A DNA stretch of 64,000 nucleotides from Saccharothrix syringae (GCF_009498035.1 NZ_CP034550.1:682001-746000); one strand, 5' to 3'; counted from the stretch's first letter, positions 18,844 to 28,488 are shown. Numbers and translations are program-made. Notes: a model not told the origin generated them from the sequence alone.

Positions 18844-20817
18844 GTGGTGCGCGTCGTGGAGCTGGCCGAGTCGCTGCTGACGTGGCTGCACGGCTGGGTG
18901 GGCGTGGGGCTGTGCCCCGGCGACTGGGCTTGGACCGCCACCGCGTTCGGCGCGCTGGTCGGCGTGCTGCCGACGCTCGCCGCGCTGCTGTCGATCACCG
19001 TGCGCCGGGTCGTCGGCAACTCCTACGGGCCGGTCACCGGCGCGATCTTCGCCGTGCTCGGCGTGACCAGCACCCTGGTGCTGCCGTGGGTGGCGTTCTC
19101 CGGCGCCTACAAGCTGCTGAGCACCGGCCGGCTGCCCGGCGCCGCGTCGCTGGACGAGGCGCCGTGCGCGGGGTTCACCCAGTTCGACTACCTGATCGGG
19201 TCGCCCTCCGTCCTGGAGGTGTTCCAGGGCGGCAACGTCCTCTACATGGTGGCCGGCGGCGCGACGATCGCGCTGGCGCTGCTGTGCCTGCTGTTCGTCA
19301 TGCTCCAGGCCGGTTCGACCTTCCGGCTGGGCCCGAGCTGGCCGCGCCGGGTGTTCTGGCCGCCGTTCCTGGTGCTGCTGGTGGCCGTCTCCGCACTGCC
19401 CGTGATGCTGCTGGGCCACCTGCTGCTCGGTTTCTTCCCGGTTGCGCTGTTCGGCTCCCTCGTGGTGCGGGTTTTCGGGTTGACTACCGCCATGCTCAAC
19501 CGCCCCGGTCGCGATCGCGGGACCCCCGACCCGCAGCCCGCGGCGTCCAGGACGCCGCAGAACTCCTCGCCGCACCAGTCCGCCGGCCACCAGTCGTCCG
19601 GTCACCAGTCGTCCGGCCACCAACCGGTGCACCAGTCCTCGGGACACCAGCCGCCGCCGTACCAGCCGGACAAGCCGCCGCCGTACCAGTCGGAGAAGCC
19701 GCCGCCCTACCAGCCCGCGCAGATCCCGCCCTACCAGCCCGCGCCCTACCGGCCGGTGCCGCCGCCGAACCGGCAGTACCCGCCGACGCGGGTCGCCGAG
19801 GTCCGCCCGGAGCCGCCCAGGCCCACGCGCGTGGAGCAGCAGCCGACCCCGCAGCCGAGCAGGCTGGCCGACACGCCCGGCCCGCTGCCGTTCGGGCCCG
19901 GCGCGGTGTCCTCGGGCTCCAACCCGGCGCCGGTGGCGAACTCCGGCAAGGTGTGGAACCCGGCGGGCGGCCGGTTCCGCCGCATCCGCCAGCTCGGCCG
20001 CGGCGGGTTCGGCACGGTCTGGCTGGCCGTGGACGAGCAGCTGGCCCGCACGGTCGCGGTCAAGCTCGCGCACGCCCCGGACAACGAGACCGAGCAGCGC
20101 ATGGTCCGCGAGGCACGCGCCCTGGCCGCCGTGCGGCACCCCAACTGCGTGCGGGTGTTCGACATCGTCCAGGACCCGGACGGCCTGGCCATCATCATGG
20201 AGTACATCGACGGCCGGCCGCTGTCGGAGGTGGTGCTCAACAGCGGCCTGCTCGCCGACACGCTGGCCGCCCGGCTGTGGGTCAACATGGCCGACGCGCT
20301 GGCCGCCGCCCACGACCAGGGCGTGCTGCACCGGGACGTGAAGCCGTCCAACGTCATCGTGGACACCCACGGCACCGCGCACCTGATCGACTTCGGCATC
20401 GCCCGGTCGAAGGGCGACAGCACGCTCACCGCCACCGGGATGATGGTCGGCACGCCCGACTTCCTCGCCCCGGAGACCGCCCGCGGCGAACCCGCGAGCC
20501 CGGCCTCCGACGCCTGGCAGCTGGCCGCCACGGTCAGCTACGCGCTCACCGGCCAGCCGCCGCGCGGGTCGCGGGAGAACCCGATCTCCGCGCTGATGGC
20601 CGCCGCGCAGGGCGAGCCGTGCGTGAAGCTGCCCCAGCACAGCGCCCACACCCGGCTGCTGACCAGCGCGCTGGACCCCGAACCGGCCAAGCGGCCGTCG
20701 CTGACCGCGGTCCGCGCGGAGCTGGGCGCGTGGCTGTCGCAGGCGGGCCTGAGCAAGGAGGGCCCGGTCACGAGGATGATCGACCGGCCGGAACCGCCGA
20801 CCCGACCCGTGCGCTGA
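18844..20817 (+). CDS. Membrane Ser/Thr protein kinase with N-terminal membrane domain
   Basis: 657-aa kinase with reversed layout relative to PknB: about four membrane helices come first (about 28-50, 60-85, 135-155, 178-200), then a disordered linker of HQSSG and PPYQP repeats (about 235-310), then the Hanks kinase domain (about 378-600). Kinase motifs: GRGGFGTVW, AVKLAHA, HRDVKPSN, IDFGIARS, APE in FLAPETA, SDAWQLA. All catalytic residues are present. GTG 18844 is the longest start; GTG 18847 or 18856 are equally possible given AAGGGG just before. No outside PASTA or other sensor follows the kinase. Its 3' end overlaps the convergent permease gene by 50 bp. Confidence 0.93.
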   Translation: MVRVVELAESLLTWLHGWVGVGLCPGDWAWTATAFGALVGVLPTLAALLSITVRRVVGNSYGPVTGAIFAVLGVTSTLVLPWVAFSGAYKLLSTGRLPGAASLDEAPCAGFTQFDYLIGSPSVLEVFQGGNVLYMVAGGATIALALLCLLFVMLQAGSTFRLGPSWPRRVFWPPFLVLLVAVSALPVMLLGHLLLGFFPVALFGSLVVRVFGLTTAMLNRPGRDRGTPDPQPAASRTPQNSSPHQSAGHQSSGHQSSGHQPVHQSSGHQPPPYQPDKPPPYQSEKPPPYQPAQIPPYQPAPYRPVPPPNRQYPPTRVAEVRPEPPRPTRVEQQPTPQPSRLADTPGPLPFGPGAVSSGSNPAPVANSGKVWNPAGGRFRRIRQLGRGGFGTVWLAVDEQLARTVAVKLAHAPDNETEQRMVREARALAAVRHPNCVRVFDIVQDPDGLAIIMEYIDGRPLSEVVLNSGLLADTLAARLWVNMADALAAAHDQGVLHRDVKPSNVIVDTHGTAHLIDFGIARSKGDSTLTATGMMVGTPDFLAPETARGEPASPASDAWQLAATVSYALTGQPPRGSRENPISALMAAAQGEPCVKLPQHSAHTRLLTSALDPEPAKRPSLTAVRAELGAWLSQAGLSKEGPVTRMIDRPEPPTRPVR

Positions 20818-21886
20818 CCAGGGCCGCGACCCCGACCACCAGGGGCACGGCCAGCAGCGGGCCGGCGCACGCCAGCACCGCGCAGGTGGCGGCCAGGGCG
20901 ATCGCCGCCGCGCGGTCGCGCAGCAGCTTGACGGCGGCGGCCGCGCCCGCCGCCGTCACCGCGGCCAGCGCGGTGGACGCGACCCGCATCACCGCGTCCA
21001 GCCCGACGTGCCACCGCAGCACCGCGGCGGTGAGCAGGGCGCACAGGACCAGCAGGCCGGTCAGGCCGTGCCGGCCGCCCAGGCGCGCCCCGCCCGCCAG
21101 GTAGGTGTTCACCGCGCCGAGCGTGAGCAGCGCGGCCGCCACCGCGGTGACCGGCCGGGCGGCCGGCCCGAAGGCGCGTTCCAGCAGGTCGGCGAGCGGG
21201 ACGTCGCTGGTGGTGCCGGCCGTGGTGACGGCGAGCCCGAGGTAGAGGACGGCGACCACGGCCAGGGTGCGCCGGGTGGCGCGGCGCGGGTCGGCGAACT
21301 CGTCGGCGAGGTTGCTCGCCGCCTCCCACCCGGAGAAGGCGAAGAACAGCACCACCGCCGCCGTCCCGATCGCCGCCCACCCGTGCGGCGCGAACGGCCG
21401 GAAGTCGTCCGCCCCGACGTCCGCCGCGCCGACGGCGACCGCCACCACCAGCAGCCCGGACAGCAGGACCACCAGCAGCACCTGCGCGCCCGCCGACACG
21501 CGCAGGCCCGCGTAGTTCGCGGCGAACCCGGTGGCCAGCAGCAGGAGCCCGGCGACCACCGGGTCGCCCCGGCCGAGCGCGTGCACCACGTACTCCCCGC
21601 CCACCAGCGCGCCGCCCAGCACCCCGAACGGCACGCCGACCAGGTAGAACCACCAGGCGACCGGCCGGGCGGCGCGCGGCCCGAACGCCGCGCCGACGAA
21701 CCCGGCGACCCCGCCCCGGTACCGCTCGCCGAGGGTGGCGAAGCAGGTCGCGATCGGGACGCTGAGCAGCAGCAGCGCCACCCAGGCCAGGACCGAGGCG
21801 GGCCCGGCGGCGTCGTTGGCCAGGGCGGGCAGCACCAGGACCCCGGGGCCGAGGACCGCGCCCAGGTACATCGCGGTGAGCCTCAT
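20768..21886 (-). CDS. APC-superfamily amino acid permease
   Basis: 372-aa membrane transporter with roughly 10-12 hydrophobic segments. The start MRLTAMYLGAVLGPGVLVLPA is the APC helix 1 with the GxGVL break that binds substrate backbone; FFAFSGWEAASNLADEF is the helix 6 signature. It is shorter than typical 12-helix members (about 420-480 aa), with few residues after the last helix. The ATG overlaps the stop of the DUF2000 gene (ATGA), so the two are one operon. Substrate not readable; the divergent AsnC/Lrp regulator suggests an amino acid. Confidence 0.88.
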   Translation of the reverse strand: MRLTAMYLGAVLGPGVLVLPALANDAAGPASVLAWVALLLLSVPIATCFATLGERYRGGVAGFVGAAFGPRAARPVAWWFYLVGVPFGVLGGALVGGEYVVHALGRGDPVVAGLLLLATGFAANYAGLRVSAGAQVLLVVLLSGLLVVAVAVGAADVGADDFRPFAPHGWAAIGTAAVVLFFAFSGWEAASNLADEFADPRRATRRTLAVVAVLYLGLAVTTAGTTSDVPLADLLERAFGPAARPVTAVAAALLTLGAVNTYLAGGARLGGRHGLTGLLVLCALLTAAVLRWHVGLDAVMRVASTALAAVTAAGAAAAVKLLRDRAAAIALAATCAVLACAGPLLAVPLVVGVAALVSARVGSAVPAGRSSS

Positions 21887-22275
21887 GCCATCAGGGGGAG
21901 GTCGCGGGTCAGCCTGCCGACCTCGGCGCGGGGCCCGTACAGGGCGACGGCGACGAACCCCGGGTCGGTCGCGGCGGACAGGGCCTCGACGTACTCGCCG
22001 TAGGTCCGCGCCCGGCGGGCGACCTCGGTGAAGCCGATCCGGAGCACGTCCCCCGCCCGGTACAGGGCCTTGAGCCGGTCGGCCGGCGCGGTGAGCACGG
22101 GGACGGGGTGGGTGTTGAGGCCGGGGTGGAGCGTGCCGTCGGCGTCCTTCACGTCCTCGCCGAGCAGGTCGGCCAGGCGGGCGCCGAGGGTCAGGCCGAG
22201 GACGGCGGCGGCGTTGGCGGCGAGGTTCGGCGGCAGGTCGTCGCGCAGGACGAGGGCGATCTTGGTGGGCAGCAC
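21883..22275 (-). CDS. DUF2000 family protein
   Basis: 130-aa soluble protein, GTG start 22275. It begins KIALVLRDDLPPNLAANAAAVLGL, typical of DUF2000, and contains HPVPVLTAPADRLKALYRA and EVGRLTRDLPLM. The family resembles peptidyl-tRNA hydrolase type 2 folds and is often next to amino-acid export or AsnC genes; the function is unknown. It is translationally coupled to the permease and divergent from the Lrp gene. Confidence 0.85.
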   Translation of the reverse strand: MLPTKIALVLRDDLPPNLAANAAAVLGLTLGARLADLLGEDVKDADGTLHPGLNTHPVPVLTAPADRLKALYRAGDVLRIGFTEVARRARTYGEYVEALSAATDPGFVAVALYGPRAEVGRLTRDLPLMA

Positions 22276-22343
22276 GAGGGCGTCCGTTCGTTCGATGGGA
22301 TGCCCATGAAGTTATTCACCCGCGCGTTGTTGTCCACGTTTTC

Positions 22344-22398
22344 CGAACTTGATTCGGTCGGAGGCGGGATGATCGGTGCGTGGACGAACTTGATTCGG
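22344..22398. promoter_or_regulatory. Twin palindromic elements CGAACTTGATTCGG, candidate Lrp operator
   Basis: The 14-mer occurs exactly twice, at 22344-22357 in the divergent intergenic region and at 22385-22398 inside codons 2-7 of the regulator, 41 bp apart (about four helical turns). Each contains CGAA-N5-TTCG. Spacing on one helix face and location suit cooperative binding by an octameric AsnC/Lrp protein regulating itself and the DUF2000-permease operon. Confidence 0.6.
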
Positions 22399-22838
22399 AG
22401 ATCATCAGGAACCTCCAGTCGGATGCGCGGCTGACGAACCGCGAGCTGGCCAGGCGGCTGGGCGTGGCACCGTCGACGTGCCTGGAGCGGGTGCGGTCGC
22501 TGCGCGAGCGCGGCGTGATCAGGGGCTACCACGCGGACGTGGACCTCGGCGCCCTCAACCGCCCGGTGCAGGCATTCGTGGCCGCCCGGCTGCGCCCGAT
22601 GAGCCGCCCGGTGATCGACGGCTTCAAGGCCGCGATCGGCACGCTGCCGGAGGTGACGGCGATGTACGTGGTGGCGGGCGACGACGACTTCCTGATCCAC
22701 GTGGCGGTGCGCGACCTGGAGCACCTGCACGCGTTCCTCATCGACCGGCTGAGCAGGCGGCGGGAGGTGATCAGCTTCCGCAGCTCGGTGATCTACGAGG
22801 CCATGCGCAACCCGGTGCTGACCGAGCTGCCGCGGTGA
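22380..22838 (+). CDS. AsnC/Lrp-family regulator
   Basis: 152-aa feast/famine regulator. Helix-turn-helix at about 3-50 (LDSEIIRNLQSDARLTNRELARRLGVAPSTCLERV) and RAM ligand domain at about 65-145 (VQAFVAARLRP, AMYVVAGDDDFLIHVAVRDLEHL). GTG start at 22380. Divergent from the DUF2000-permease operon, which it probably controls in response to an amino acid. Confidence 0.94.
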   Translation: MDELDSEIIRNLQSDARLTNRELARRLGVAPSTCLERVRSLRERGVIRGYHADVDLGALNRPVQAFVAARLRPMSRPVIDGFKAAIGTLPEVTAMYVVAGDDDFLIHVAVRDLEHLHAFLIDRLSRRREVISFRSSVIYEAMRNPVLTELPR

Positions 22839-22899
22839 GCGGGTCCGCTGCGACGGGGCGGACGAGCGGGAACGCCGGGCGACCTCCGCGCCGCTCGCG

Positions 22900-23208
22900 G
22901 TGATGTCCGCGGTGCGCGAGTTCGGGCGCACCCTCACGCAGCCGCTGGGCGCGCCCGCGACCGGGCGCGGAACCGGGCGGAACCCGTTCACCGATTCCGC
23001 GCCCGGCGCGGTGGACGACTTCTACGGGGCGGTGGCGCAGAACCCCGGGCCGTGGGCCGCGGCGGCGCCGCGCGTGCGGCCCGAGGAGGTGTTCGCGCCG
23101 CCCGCCGACGTGCCGGCCGCCCTGGTGCCCACCGCACCGTCCTCCCAGGACGGCGCGGTCAGTTCCACGACGGCAGCCACTTCTGGGCGTCCCACATCTC
23201 GGGGGTGA
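22900..23208 (+). CDS. Hypothetical protein, 3' end antisense to pmt
   Basis: 102 aa from GTG 22900 or ATG 22903 (101 aa). Third-position G/C bias is very strong through codon 85 or so, then falls where the frame becomes antisense to the last 50 bases of the pmt coding region; the last 15 residues (SSTTAATSGRPTSRG) are therefore probably a run-on. No signal peptide, membrane helix or known domain; the middle NPFTDSAPGAVDDFYGAVAQ looks protein-like. It could be a real small gene whose stop moved into pmt, or the remnant of a longer gene. Confidence 0.45.
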   Translation: MMSAVREFGRTLTQPLGAPATGRGTGRNPFTDSAPGAVDDFYGAVAQNPGPWAAAAPRVRPEEVFAPPADVPAALVPTAPSSQDGAVSSTTAATSGRPTSRG

Positions 23209-24730
23209 TCGGGTCGCCGTTGAGGATCGGCCACAGCCAGACGAAGTTGGCCACCACCAGCCCGACGTAGAGGGCCACCGCCAGCCGGCCGGTGCCGCGG
23301 CGCTCCGGGCCGTCCGTGCGGCGGCCCAGGAGCTCGCCCAGCGCGAGCGCGATGCCCAGCACCAGGAACGGCGCCATCGGCATGGCGTAGAAGTAGTACA
23401 TCTGCCGGTCGACGTTGATGAACCACGGCAGGTAGCCCGCGGCGTAGCCGACGAGCACCGCCGCGTACCGCCAGTCCAGCCGGGTGATCGCCTGCCACAG
23501 CGCCCACGCCAGCACCGGGAACGCCAGCCACCACATGGCGGGCGTGCCGATCAGCATGATCGCGCCCACGCAGGTCGCCGCGCCGCAGCCGGTCACCGCG
23601 CCCTCGAAGTAGTAGAGCATCGGCCGCAGGCCCATCGGCCACGTCCACGGCTTGGACTCCCACGGGTGCCGGTTGGTCTCCGAGGTGACCAGCCCGGTGT
23701 GGAAGTCGTAGACGTTGGACGTGTAGTACCAGAGCGCGCGCAGCGGGTCGGGCACCCACGAGTCGTCGGGCAGCTTCGCGCCCACCACGTGCCGGTCGAT
23801 GGCGGTCTCGCTGCCGAACCACGCCCACCACGTGGCCAGGTAGGCCAGCACCGGCACGAGCGCCAGGGCGAACAGCGACGGCAGCAGGTCCTTGGCGATC
23901 GTGCCCAGCCACGGCCGCTCCACGCCCGCCGCGCGCCGCGCGGTCAGGCTCCACAACACCGACAGCACGCCGAAGAACAGGATGAAGTAGGCGCCGGACC
24001 ACTTCACGCCGCACCCCAGGCCCAGCGCGATCCCCGCGGCGAAGCGCCACCAGCGGAAGCCCAGCCACGGGCCGAACGGCGAGTTGCCCACCCAGCCCTC
24101 GCGCACGGCGACGGCCAGCCGGGCGCGCACCTGGTCCCGGTCGGCCACCAGGCACGCGAACGCGACCACCACGAACAGCGTCAGGAAGGAGTCGAGCATG
24201 CCCATCCGCGACTGCACGTGGCTCAGGCCGTCCGCGATCAGCAGCACGCCGGCGATCGCGGCGAGCAGGTCCGACCGGGTCAGCCGCCGCGCGATGCGCA
24301 CCACCAGCACGATGGTCAGCGTGCCCGCGAGCGCCGCGGTGAACCGCCAGCCCACGCCGTCGTAGCCGAACAGCCACTCGCCGATGGCGATGAGCTGCTT
24401 GCCCAGCGGCGGGTGGACGATCAGCTCGTAGCCGGGGTTGTCCTCGTAGCCGCCGTTGCGCAGCACCTGCGCGGCCTGCGGCACGTAGTGCTTCTCGTCG
24501 AAGATCGGGGTGCCCTTGTCGGTCGGGAACCCCAGGTTCCAGAACCGCACCACGCCGCCGACCAGCGCCACGGCGAGGGTGACCAGCCACCCCCGCAGGG
24601 CGTCGCCGACCGGGCCGGGGTCGAGCAGGCGGGCCCGCGACTCGCGGTCGTTGCCCGGTGGCGGGCTCGCCGGCGGCACGTCGCCGGGGGAGACCACGTC
24701 GTCTGCGGACTGCGGTGCGATCAGGCTCAC
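23159..24730 (-). CDS. pmt: Protein O-mannosyltransferase (GT39)
   Basis: 523-aa polyprenyl-phosphate-mannose:protein mannosyltransferase, which glycosylates Ser/Thr of exported proteins during Sec translocation. N-terminal helix (about 47-66), then FPTDKGTPIFDEKHYVPQAA whose Asp-Glu pair is the catalytic acidic motif of GT39, HPPLGKQLIAIGEW, and around ten further membrane helices. C-terminal PMT region from about 400 with YFYAMPMAPFLVLG and a final MWDAQKWLPSWN. GTG start 24730. Divergent from rsmI with 24 bases between the starts, as for Rv1002c/Rv1003. Confidence 0.95.
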   Translation of the reverse strand: MSLIAPQSADDVVSPGDVPPASPPPGNDRESRARLLDPGPVGDALRGWLVTLAVALVGGVVRFWNLGFPTDKGTPIFDEKHYVPQAAQVLRNGGYEDNPGYELIVHPPLGKQLIAIGEWLFGYDGVGWRFTAALAGTLTIVLVVRIARRLTRSDLLAAIAGVLLIADGLSHVQSRMGMLDSFLTLFVVVAFACLVADRDQVRARLAVAVREGWVGNSPFGPWLGFRWWRFAAGIALGLGCGVKWSGAYFILFFGVLSVLWSLTARRAAGVERPWLGTIAKDLLPSLFALALVPVLAYLATWWAWFGSETAIDRHVVGAKLPDDSWVPDPLRALWYYTSNVYDFHTGLVTSETNRHPWESKPWTWPMGLRPMLYYFEGAVTGCGAATCVGAIMLIGTPAMWWLAFPVLAWALWQAITRLDWRYAAVLVGYAAGYLPWFINVDRQMYYFYAMPMAPFLVLGIALALGELLGRRTDGPERRGTGRLAVALYVGLVVANFVWLWPILNGDPITPEMWDAQKWLPSWN

Positions 24731-24754
24731 GAGCCCGATCGTAGGGTGAAGGGT

Positions 24755-25600
24755 GTGAGACCTGTATCGGGATCAGGCCGTTTGGTGCTGGCGGCTACTC
24801 CGCTCGGAGACGTCCGGGACGCGTCGCCGCGCCTGGTCGACGCACTCGGCTCGGCCGACGTGGTCGCCGCCGAGGACACCCGGAGGCTGCGGTCGCTGGC
24901 GGCCGCGCTCGGCGTCGCCCCGTCCGGGCGGGTGGTGAGCTTCTACGACCAGAACGAGCGGGAGCGGCTGCCCGGCCTGCTGGAGGCGCTGCGCTCGGGG
25001 GCGACCGTGCTGCTGGTGACCGACGCGGGCATGCCCAGCGTGTCCGACCCCGGCTACCGGCTGGTGGCGGCGTGCGTCGAGGAGGACGTCCGGGTGACGT
25101 GCCTGCCCGGCCCGTCGGCGGTGACCACGGCGCTGGCCCTGTCGGGCCTGCCCTCGGACCGCTTCTGCTTCGACGGCTTCCCGCCGCGCAAGTCCGGGGA
25201 GCGGCGGCGCTGGTTCGCCGGGCTGGCCGCCGAACCCCGGACCTGCGTGTTCTTCGAGTCCCCGCACCGGCTGGCGGACAGCCTCGCGGACGCGGTGGCG
25301 GTGCTGGGCCCGGACCGGCGGGCGGCGGTGTGCCGGGAGCTGACCAAGACCTACGAGGAGGTCCGCCGGGGCAGCCTCGGCGAGCTGGCCGGATGGGCGG
25401 CGGAGGGGGTGCGCGGCGAGATCACGGTGGTGCTGGCCGGTGCCGAGCCGTCCGCCGGGCCCTCGATGGAGGCGCTGGTGGCCGAGGTGAAGCAGCGCGT
25501 GGCGGACGGCGAGCGCCTGAAGGCGGCGGCGGCCGAGGTCGCGGCGGCGGCGGGGGTGAGCAAGAAGGCCCTCTACGACGCCGCGGTCAGCGGCTCCTGA
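24755..25600 (+). CDS. rsmI: 16S rRNA (cytidine-1402 2'-O)-methyltransferase
   Basis: 281-aa SAM-dependent tetrapyrrole-methylase-fold enzyme that 2'-O-methylates C1402 of 16S rRNA in the decoding centre. Motifs: LVLAATPLGDVRDASPR near the N-terminus, AAEDTRRL, LLVTDAGMPSVSDPGYRLV, PGPSAVTTALALSGLP and FYESPHR-like FFESPHRL. The C-terminal helical tail (EVKQRVADGERLKAAAAEVA, then VSKKALYDAAV) is the usual RsmI end. GTG 24755 is preceded by GAAGGGT. Confidence 0.95.
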   Translation: MRPVSGSGRLVLAATPLGDVRDASPRLVDALGSADVVAAEDTRRLRSLAAALGVAPSGRVVSFYDQNERERLPGLLEALRSGATVLLVTDAGMPSVSDPGYRLVAACVEEDVRVTCLPGPSAVTTALALSGLPSDRFCFDGFPPRKSGERRRWFAGLAAEPRTCVFFESPHRLADSLADAVAVLGPDRRAAVCRELTKTYEEVRRGSLGELAGWAAEGVRGEITVVLAGAEPSAGPSMEALVAEVKQRVADGERLKAAAAEVAAAAGVSKKALYDAAVSGS

Positions 25601-25752
25601 GGCAGAGGCCCCGTCCGGGTGAACTTCCGCTCCCGGTGGTCCCTCGCGGGCGGGTACGGCCGCACACCGACGATCCGCGCGCCACCGCCGGCCCGCGACC
25701 ACCAGCCCCCACCCGCGAAAACCCGGTGGCCCGGCCTCCGTAGGCTTAGCAC

Positions 25753-27543
25753 ATGAGTGCCTCCGTGCTGACCGCGGTGGCGTGGCCCTACGCCAACGGC
25801 CCCCGCCACATCGGTCACGTCTCCGGTTTCGGTGTCCCCTCCGACGTGTTCTCCCGCTTCATGCGCATGTCGGGCCACCGGGTGCTCATGGTCTCGGGCT
25901 CCGACGAGCACGGCACGCCCATCTCGGTCCAGGCCGAGAAGGAGGGCCTGACCACCCGCCAGCTCGTCGACAAGTACCACCGCGTGATCACCGAGGACCT
26001 GCACGGCCTCGGCCTGTCCTACGACCTGTTCACCCGCACCACCACCGGCAACCACTACCACGTCGTCCAGGAGCTGTTCCTCGCCCTCTGGCGCAACGGC
26101 TACGTCGTGCCCAGGACCGAGATGGGCGCGATCAGCCCGTCCACCGGCCGCACCCTGCCCGACCGCTACATCGAGGGCACCTGCCCGATCTGCGGCTACG
26201 ACGGCGCCCGCGGCGACCAGTGCGACAACTGCGGCAACCAGCTCGACCCGGCCGACCTGAAGAACCCGCGCTCGCGGATCAACGGCGAGACCCCGAAGTT
26301 CGTCGAGACCGAGCACCTGTTCCTGGACCTGCCGCAGTTCATCGACGCCCTCGGCGGCTGGCTGCAGACCCGCACCGAGTGGCGGCCGAACGTGCTCAAG
26401 TTCAGCCAGAACCTCATCGGCGACCTGCGCCCGCGCGCCATCACCCGCGACCTGGACTGGGGCATCCCCATCCCGCTCGACGGGTGGCGCGACCAGCCGA
26501 TGAAGCGGTTCTACGTCTGGTTCGACGCGGTCATCGGGTACTTCAGCGCCTCGGTCGAGTGGGCGCGCCGCAGCGGGGACCCGGACGCGTGGCGCGAGTT
26601 CTGGACCGGTGACGCCCAGGGCTACTACTTCATGGGCAAGGACAACATCGTCTTCCACTCGCTGATCTGGCCCTCCCTGCTGCTGGGCCAGAACGGCGAG
26701 GGCGCCAGGGGCGGCGAGCCCGGCTCGTTCGGCCGGCTGAACCTGCCCACCGAGGTCGTCTCGTCCGAGTTCCTCACCATGAGCGGTTCGAAGTTCTCCA
26801 CCTCCCGGGGCACGGTCATCTACGTGACCGACTTCCTCCGGGAGTTCGGCCCGGACGCGCTGCGCTACTTCATCTCGGTGGCCGGGCCGGAGAACCAGGA
26901 CACCGACTTCACCTGGGAGGAGTTCGTCCGCCGGACGAACTTCGAGCTGGCCAACGAGTGGGGCAACCTGGTCAACCGGTCGATCTCGATGGCCCACAAG
27001 AACGTGGGCGCGGTGCCGAACCCGGTCAGGCCCGCCGACGCCGACCACGACCTGCTGAACCTCAGCCGGGGCGCGTTCGACGTGGTCGGGGCCCACCTGC
27101 GCCGCTCCCGCTTCAAGCAGGCGGCCACCGAGGCGATGAAGGTGGTCGGCGCGGCCAACCGCTACCTGTCCGACCAGGAGCCGTGGAAGCTCAAGGACGA
27201 CCCGGAGCGCCGGGACACCGTCCTGCACACCGCCCTCCAGGTCGTCCAGGACGCCAACGCCCTGCTCACGCCGTTCCTGCCGCACTCCGCGCAGAAGGTG
27301 CACGAGCTGCTGGGCGGCACCGGCGTGTGGGCGGCGCAGCCGCGGGTGACCGAGGTCGCCGACCTCGACGTCGCCGACCGGGAGTACCCGGTGCTGACCG
27401 GCGACTACGCGGCCGAGCAGGCCACCTGGGCGTCCACGCCCATCGAGGTCGGCCGCCCGCTGGCCAAGCCGACCCCGCTGTTCGCGAAGCTCGACCCGGA
27501 GCTGGGCGAGAAGGGCCCCGAGTGGGCCCCGATCGTCCCGTGA
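25753..27543 (+). CDS. metG: Methionyl-tRNA synthetase
   Basis: 596-aa class I aminoacyl-tRNA synthetase. [15 protein letters not shown] carries the HIGH signature (residues about 17-20); the Zn insert has [18 protein letters not shown] (four Cys); the KMSKS loop appears as KFSTS in [11 protein letters not shown]. The C-terminal anticodon-binding helices include [13 protein letters not shown]. No tRBD extension. The stop TGA overlaps the GTG of tatD, so the two genes are coupled, as in many actinobacteria. Confidence 0.97.
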   Translation: MSASVLTAVAWPYANGPRHIGHVSGFGVPSDVFSRFMRMSGHRVLMVSGSDEHGTPISVQAEKEGLTTRQLVDKYHRVITEDLHGLGLSYDLFTRTTTGNHYHVVQELFLALWRNGYVVPRTEMGAISPSTGRTLPDRYIEGTCPICGYDGARGDQCDNCGNQLDPADLKNPRSRINGETPKFVETEHLFLDLPQFIDALGGWLQTRTEWRPNVLKFSQNLIGDLRPRAITRDLDWGIPIPLDGWRDQPMKRFYVWFDAVIGYFSASVEWARRSGDPDAWREFWTGDAQGYYFMGKDNIVFHSLIWPSLLLGQNGEGARGGEPGSFGRLNLPTEVVSSEFLTMSGSKFSTSRGTVIYVTDFLREFGPDALRYFISVAGPENQDTDFTWEEFVRRTNFELANEWGNLVNRSISMAHKNVGAVPNPVRPADADHDLLNLSRGAFDVVGAHLRRSRFKQAATEAMKVVGAANRYLSDQEPWKLKDDPERRDTVLHTALQVVQDANALLTPFLPHSAQKVHELLGGTGVWAAQPRVTEVADLDVADREYPVLTGDYAAEQATWASTPIEVGRPLAKPTPLFAKLDPELGEKGPEWAPIVP

Positions 27544-28376
27544 CCAAGCGCGCGGGCGAGCGGCCACCGGCACCGGAACCCCTCCCGGTGCCGGTGGTCG
27601 ACGCCCACACCCACCTCGACGCCTGCGGCGCCAAGACCCCGGAGGACGTCAAGGCCCTGCTCGACCGGGCGGGCGCGGCGGGCGTGGACCGCGTGGTCAC
27701 CGTCGCCGACGACCTGGACTCGGCCCGCTGGGTCGTCGAGGCGGCCGGCTGGGACGACCGGGTCTTCGCCGCCGTCGCGCTGCACCCCACCCGCACCGCG
27801 GACTTCGGCGAGGCCGAGCAGGCCGAGCTGGCCCGGCTCGCCGCGCACCCGCGCGTGGTGGCGATCGGCGAGACCGGCCTGGACTACTACTGGGACTACT
27901 CGCCGCCCGAGGCGCAGCAGGTCGCCTTCCGGTGGCACGTCGAGCTCGCCAAGCGCACCGGCAAGCCGCTGATGATCCACGACCGGGACGCCCACGAGGA
28001 CGTCCTCACGGTGCTCGACGCCGAGGGCGCGCCGCCCGAGGTGGTCTTCCACTGCTTCTCCGGCGACCTCGACTTCGCCCGGCGCTGCGTGGACCGCGGC
28101 TTCACCCTGTCCTTCGCGGGCACCGCGACCTTCCGCAACGCGCACGCGCTGCGCGAGGCGGCGCGCTGGGTGCCGGGCGATCACGTGCTGGTCGAGACGG
28201 ACGCGCCGTTCCTCACCCCGCACCCGTACCGGGGTCGCCCGAACGAACCATACTGCGCGAACTACACGCTCCGGGATCTCGCGACGCTGCGTGAGGCCGA
28301 TCTGGCCGAACTGGCCGCGATGATCACCCGGAACGCCGAACGGATCTTCGGGCTTCGTGACGCGGTGCGGTCGTAG
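27540..28376 (+). CDS. tatD: TatD-family metal-dependent DNase/hydrolase
   Basis: 278-aa TIM-barrel hydrolase. Metal ligands: [35 protein letters not shown] and [11 protein letters not shown], all intact. Members are 3'-5' exonucleases or deoxyribonucleases involved in DNA quality control. GTG 27540 overlaps the metG stop by four bases. The following 277 bases to rpfB contain a promoter. Confidence 0.95.
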   Translation: MTKRAGERPPAPEPLPVPVVDAHTHLDACGAKTPEDVKALLDRAGAAGVDRVVTVADDLDSARWVVEAAGWDDRVFAAVALHPTRTADFGEAEQAELARLAAHPRVVAIGETGLDYYWDYSPPEAQQVAFRWHVELAKRTGKPLMIHDRDAHEDVLTVLDAEGAPPEVVFHCFSGDLDFARRCVDRGFTLSFAGTATFRNAHALREAARWVPGDHVLVETDAPFLTPHPYRGRPNEPYCANYTLRDLATLREADLAELAAMITRNAERIFGLRDAVRS

Positions 28377-28452
28377 TTCCCCTTGCGACGAACGGACTAC
28401 GGGGTTCCACCGCCATGGGGGTGAGCGAACTCACAAAGTCGAGTAGGGGTGT

Positions 28453-28481
28453 TTGCACAACCCCCCGCCACCCGTTACGGT
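28453..28481 (+). promoter_or_regulatory. Sigma-70-type promoter of rpfB with long leader
   Basis: TTGCAC (28453-28458), 17-base spacer, TACGGT (28476-28481). A transcript starting near 28488 would carry a leader of about 165 bases before the rpfB GTG, GC-rich and able to fold. I could not identify a known riboswitch in it. Confidence 0.6.
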
Positions 28482-28488
28482 CCCGTGA

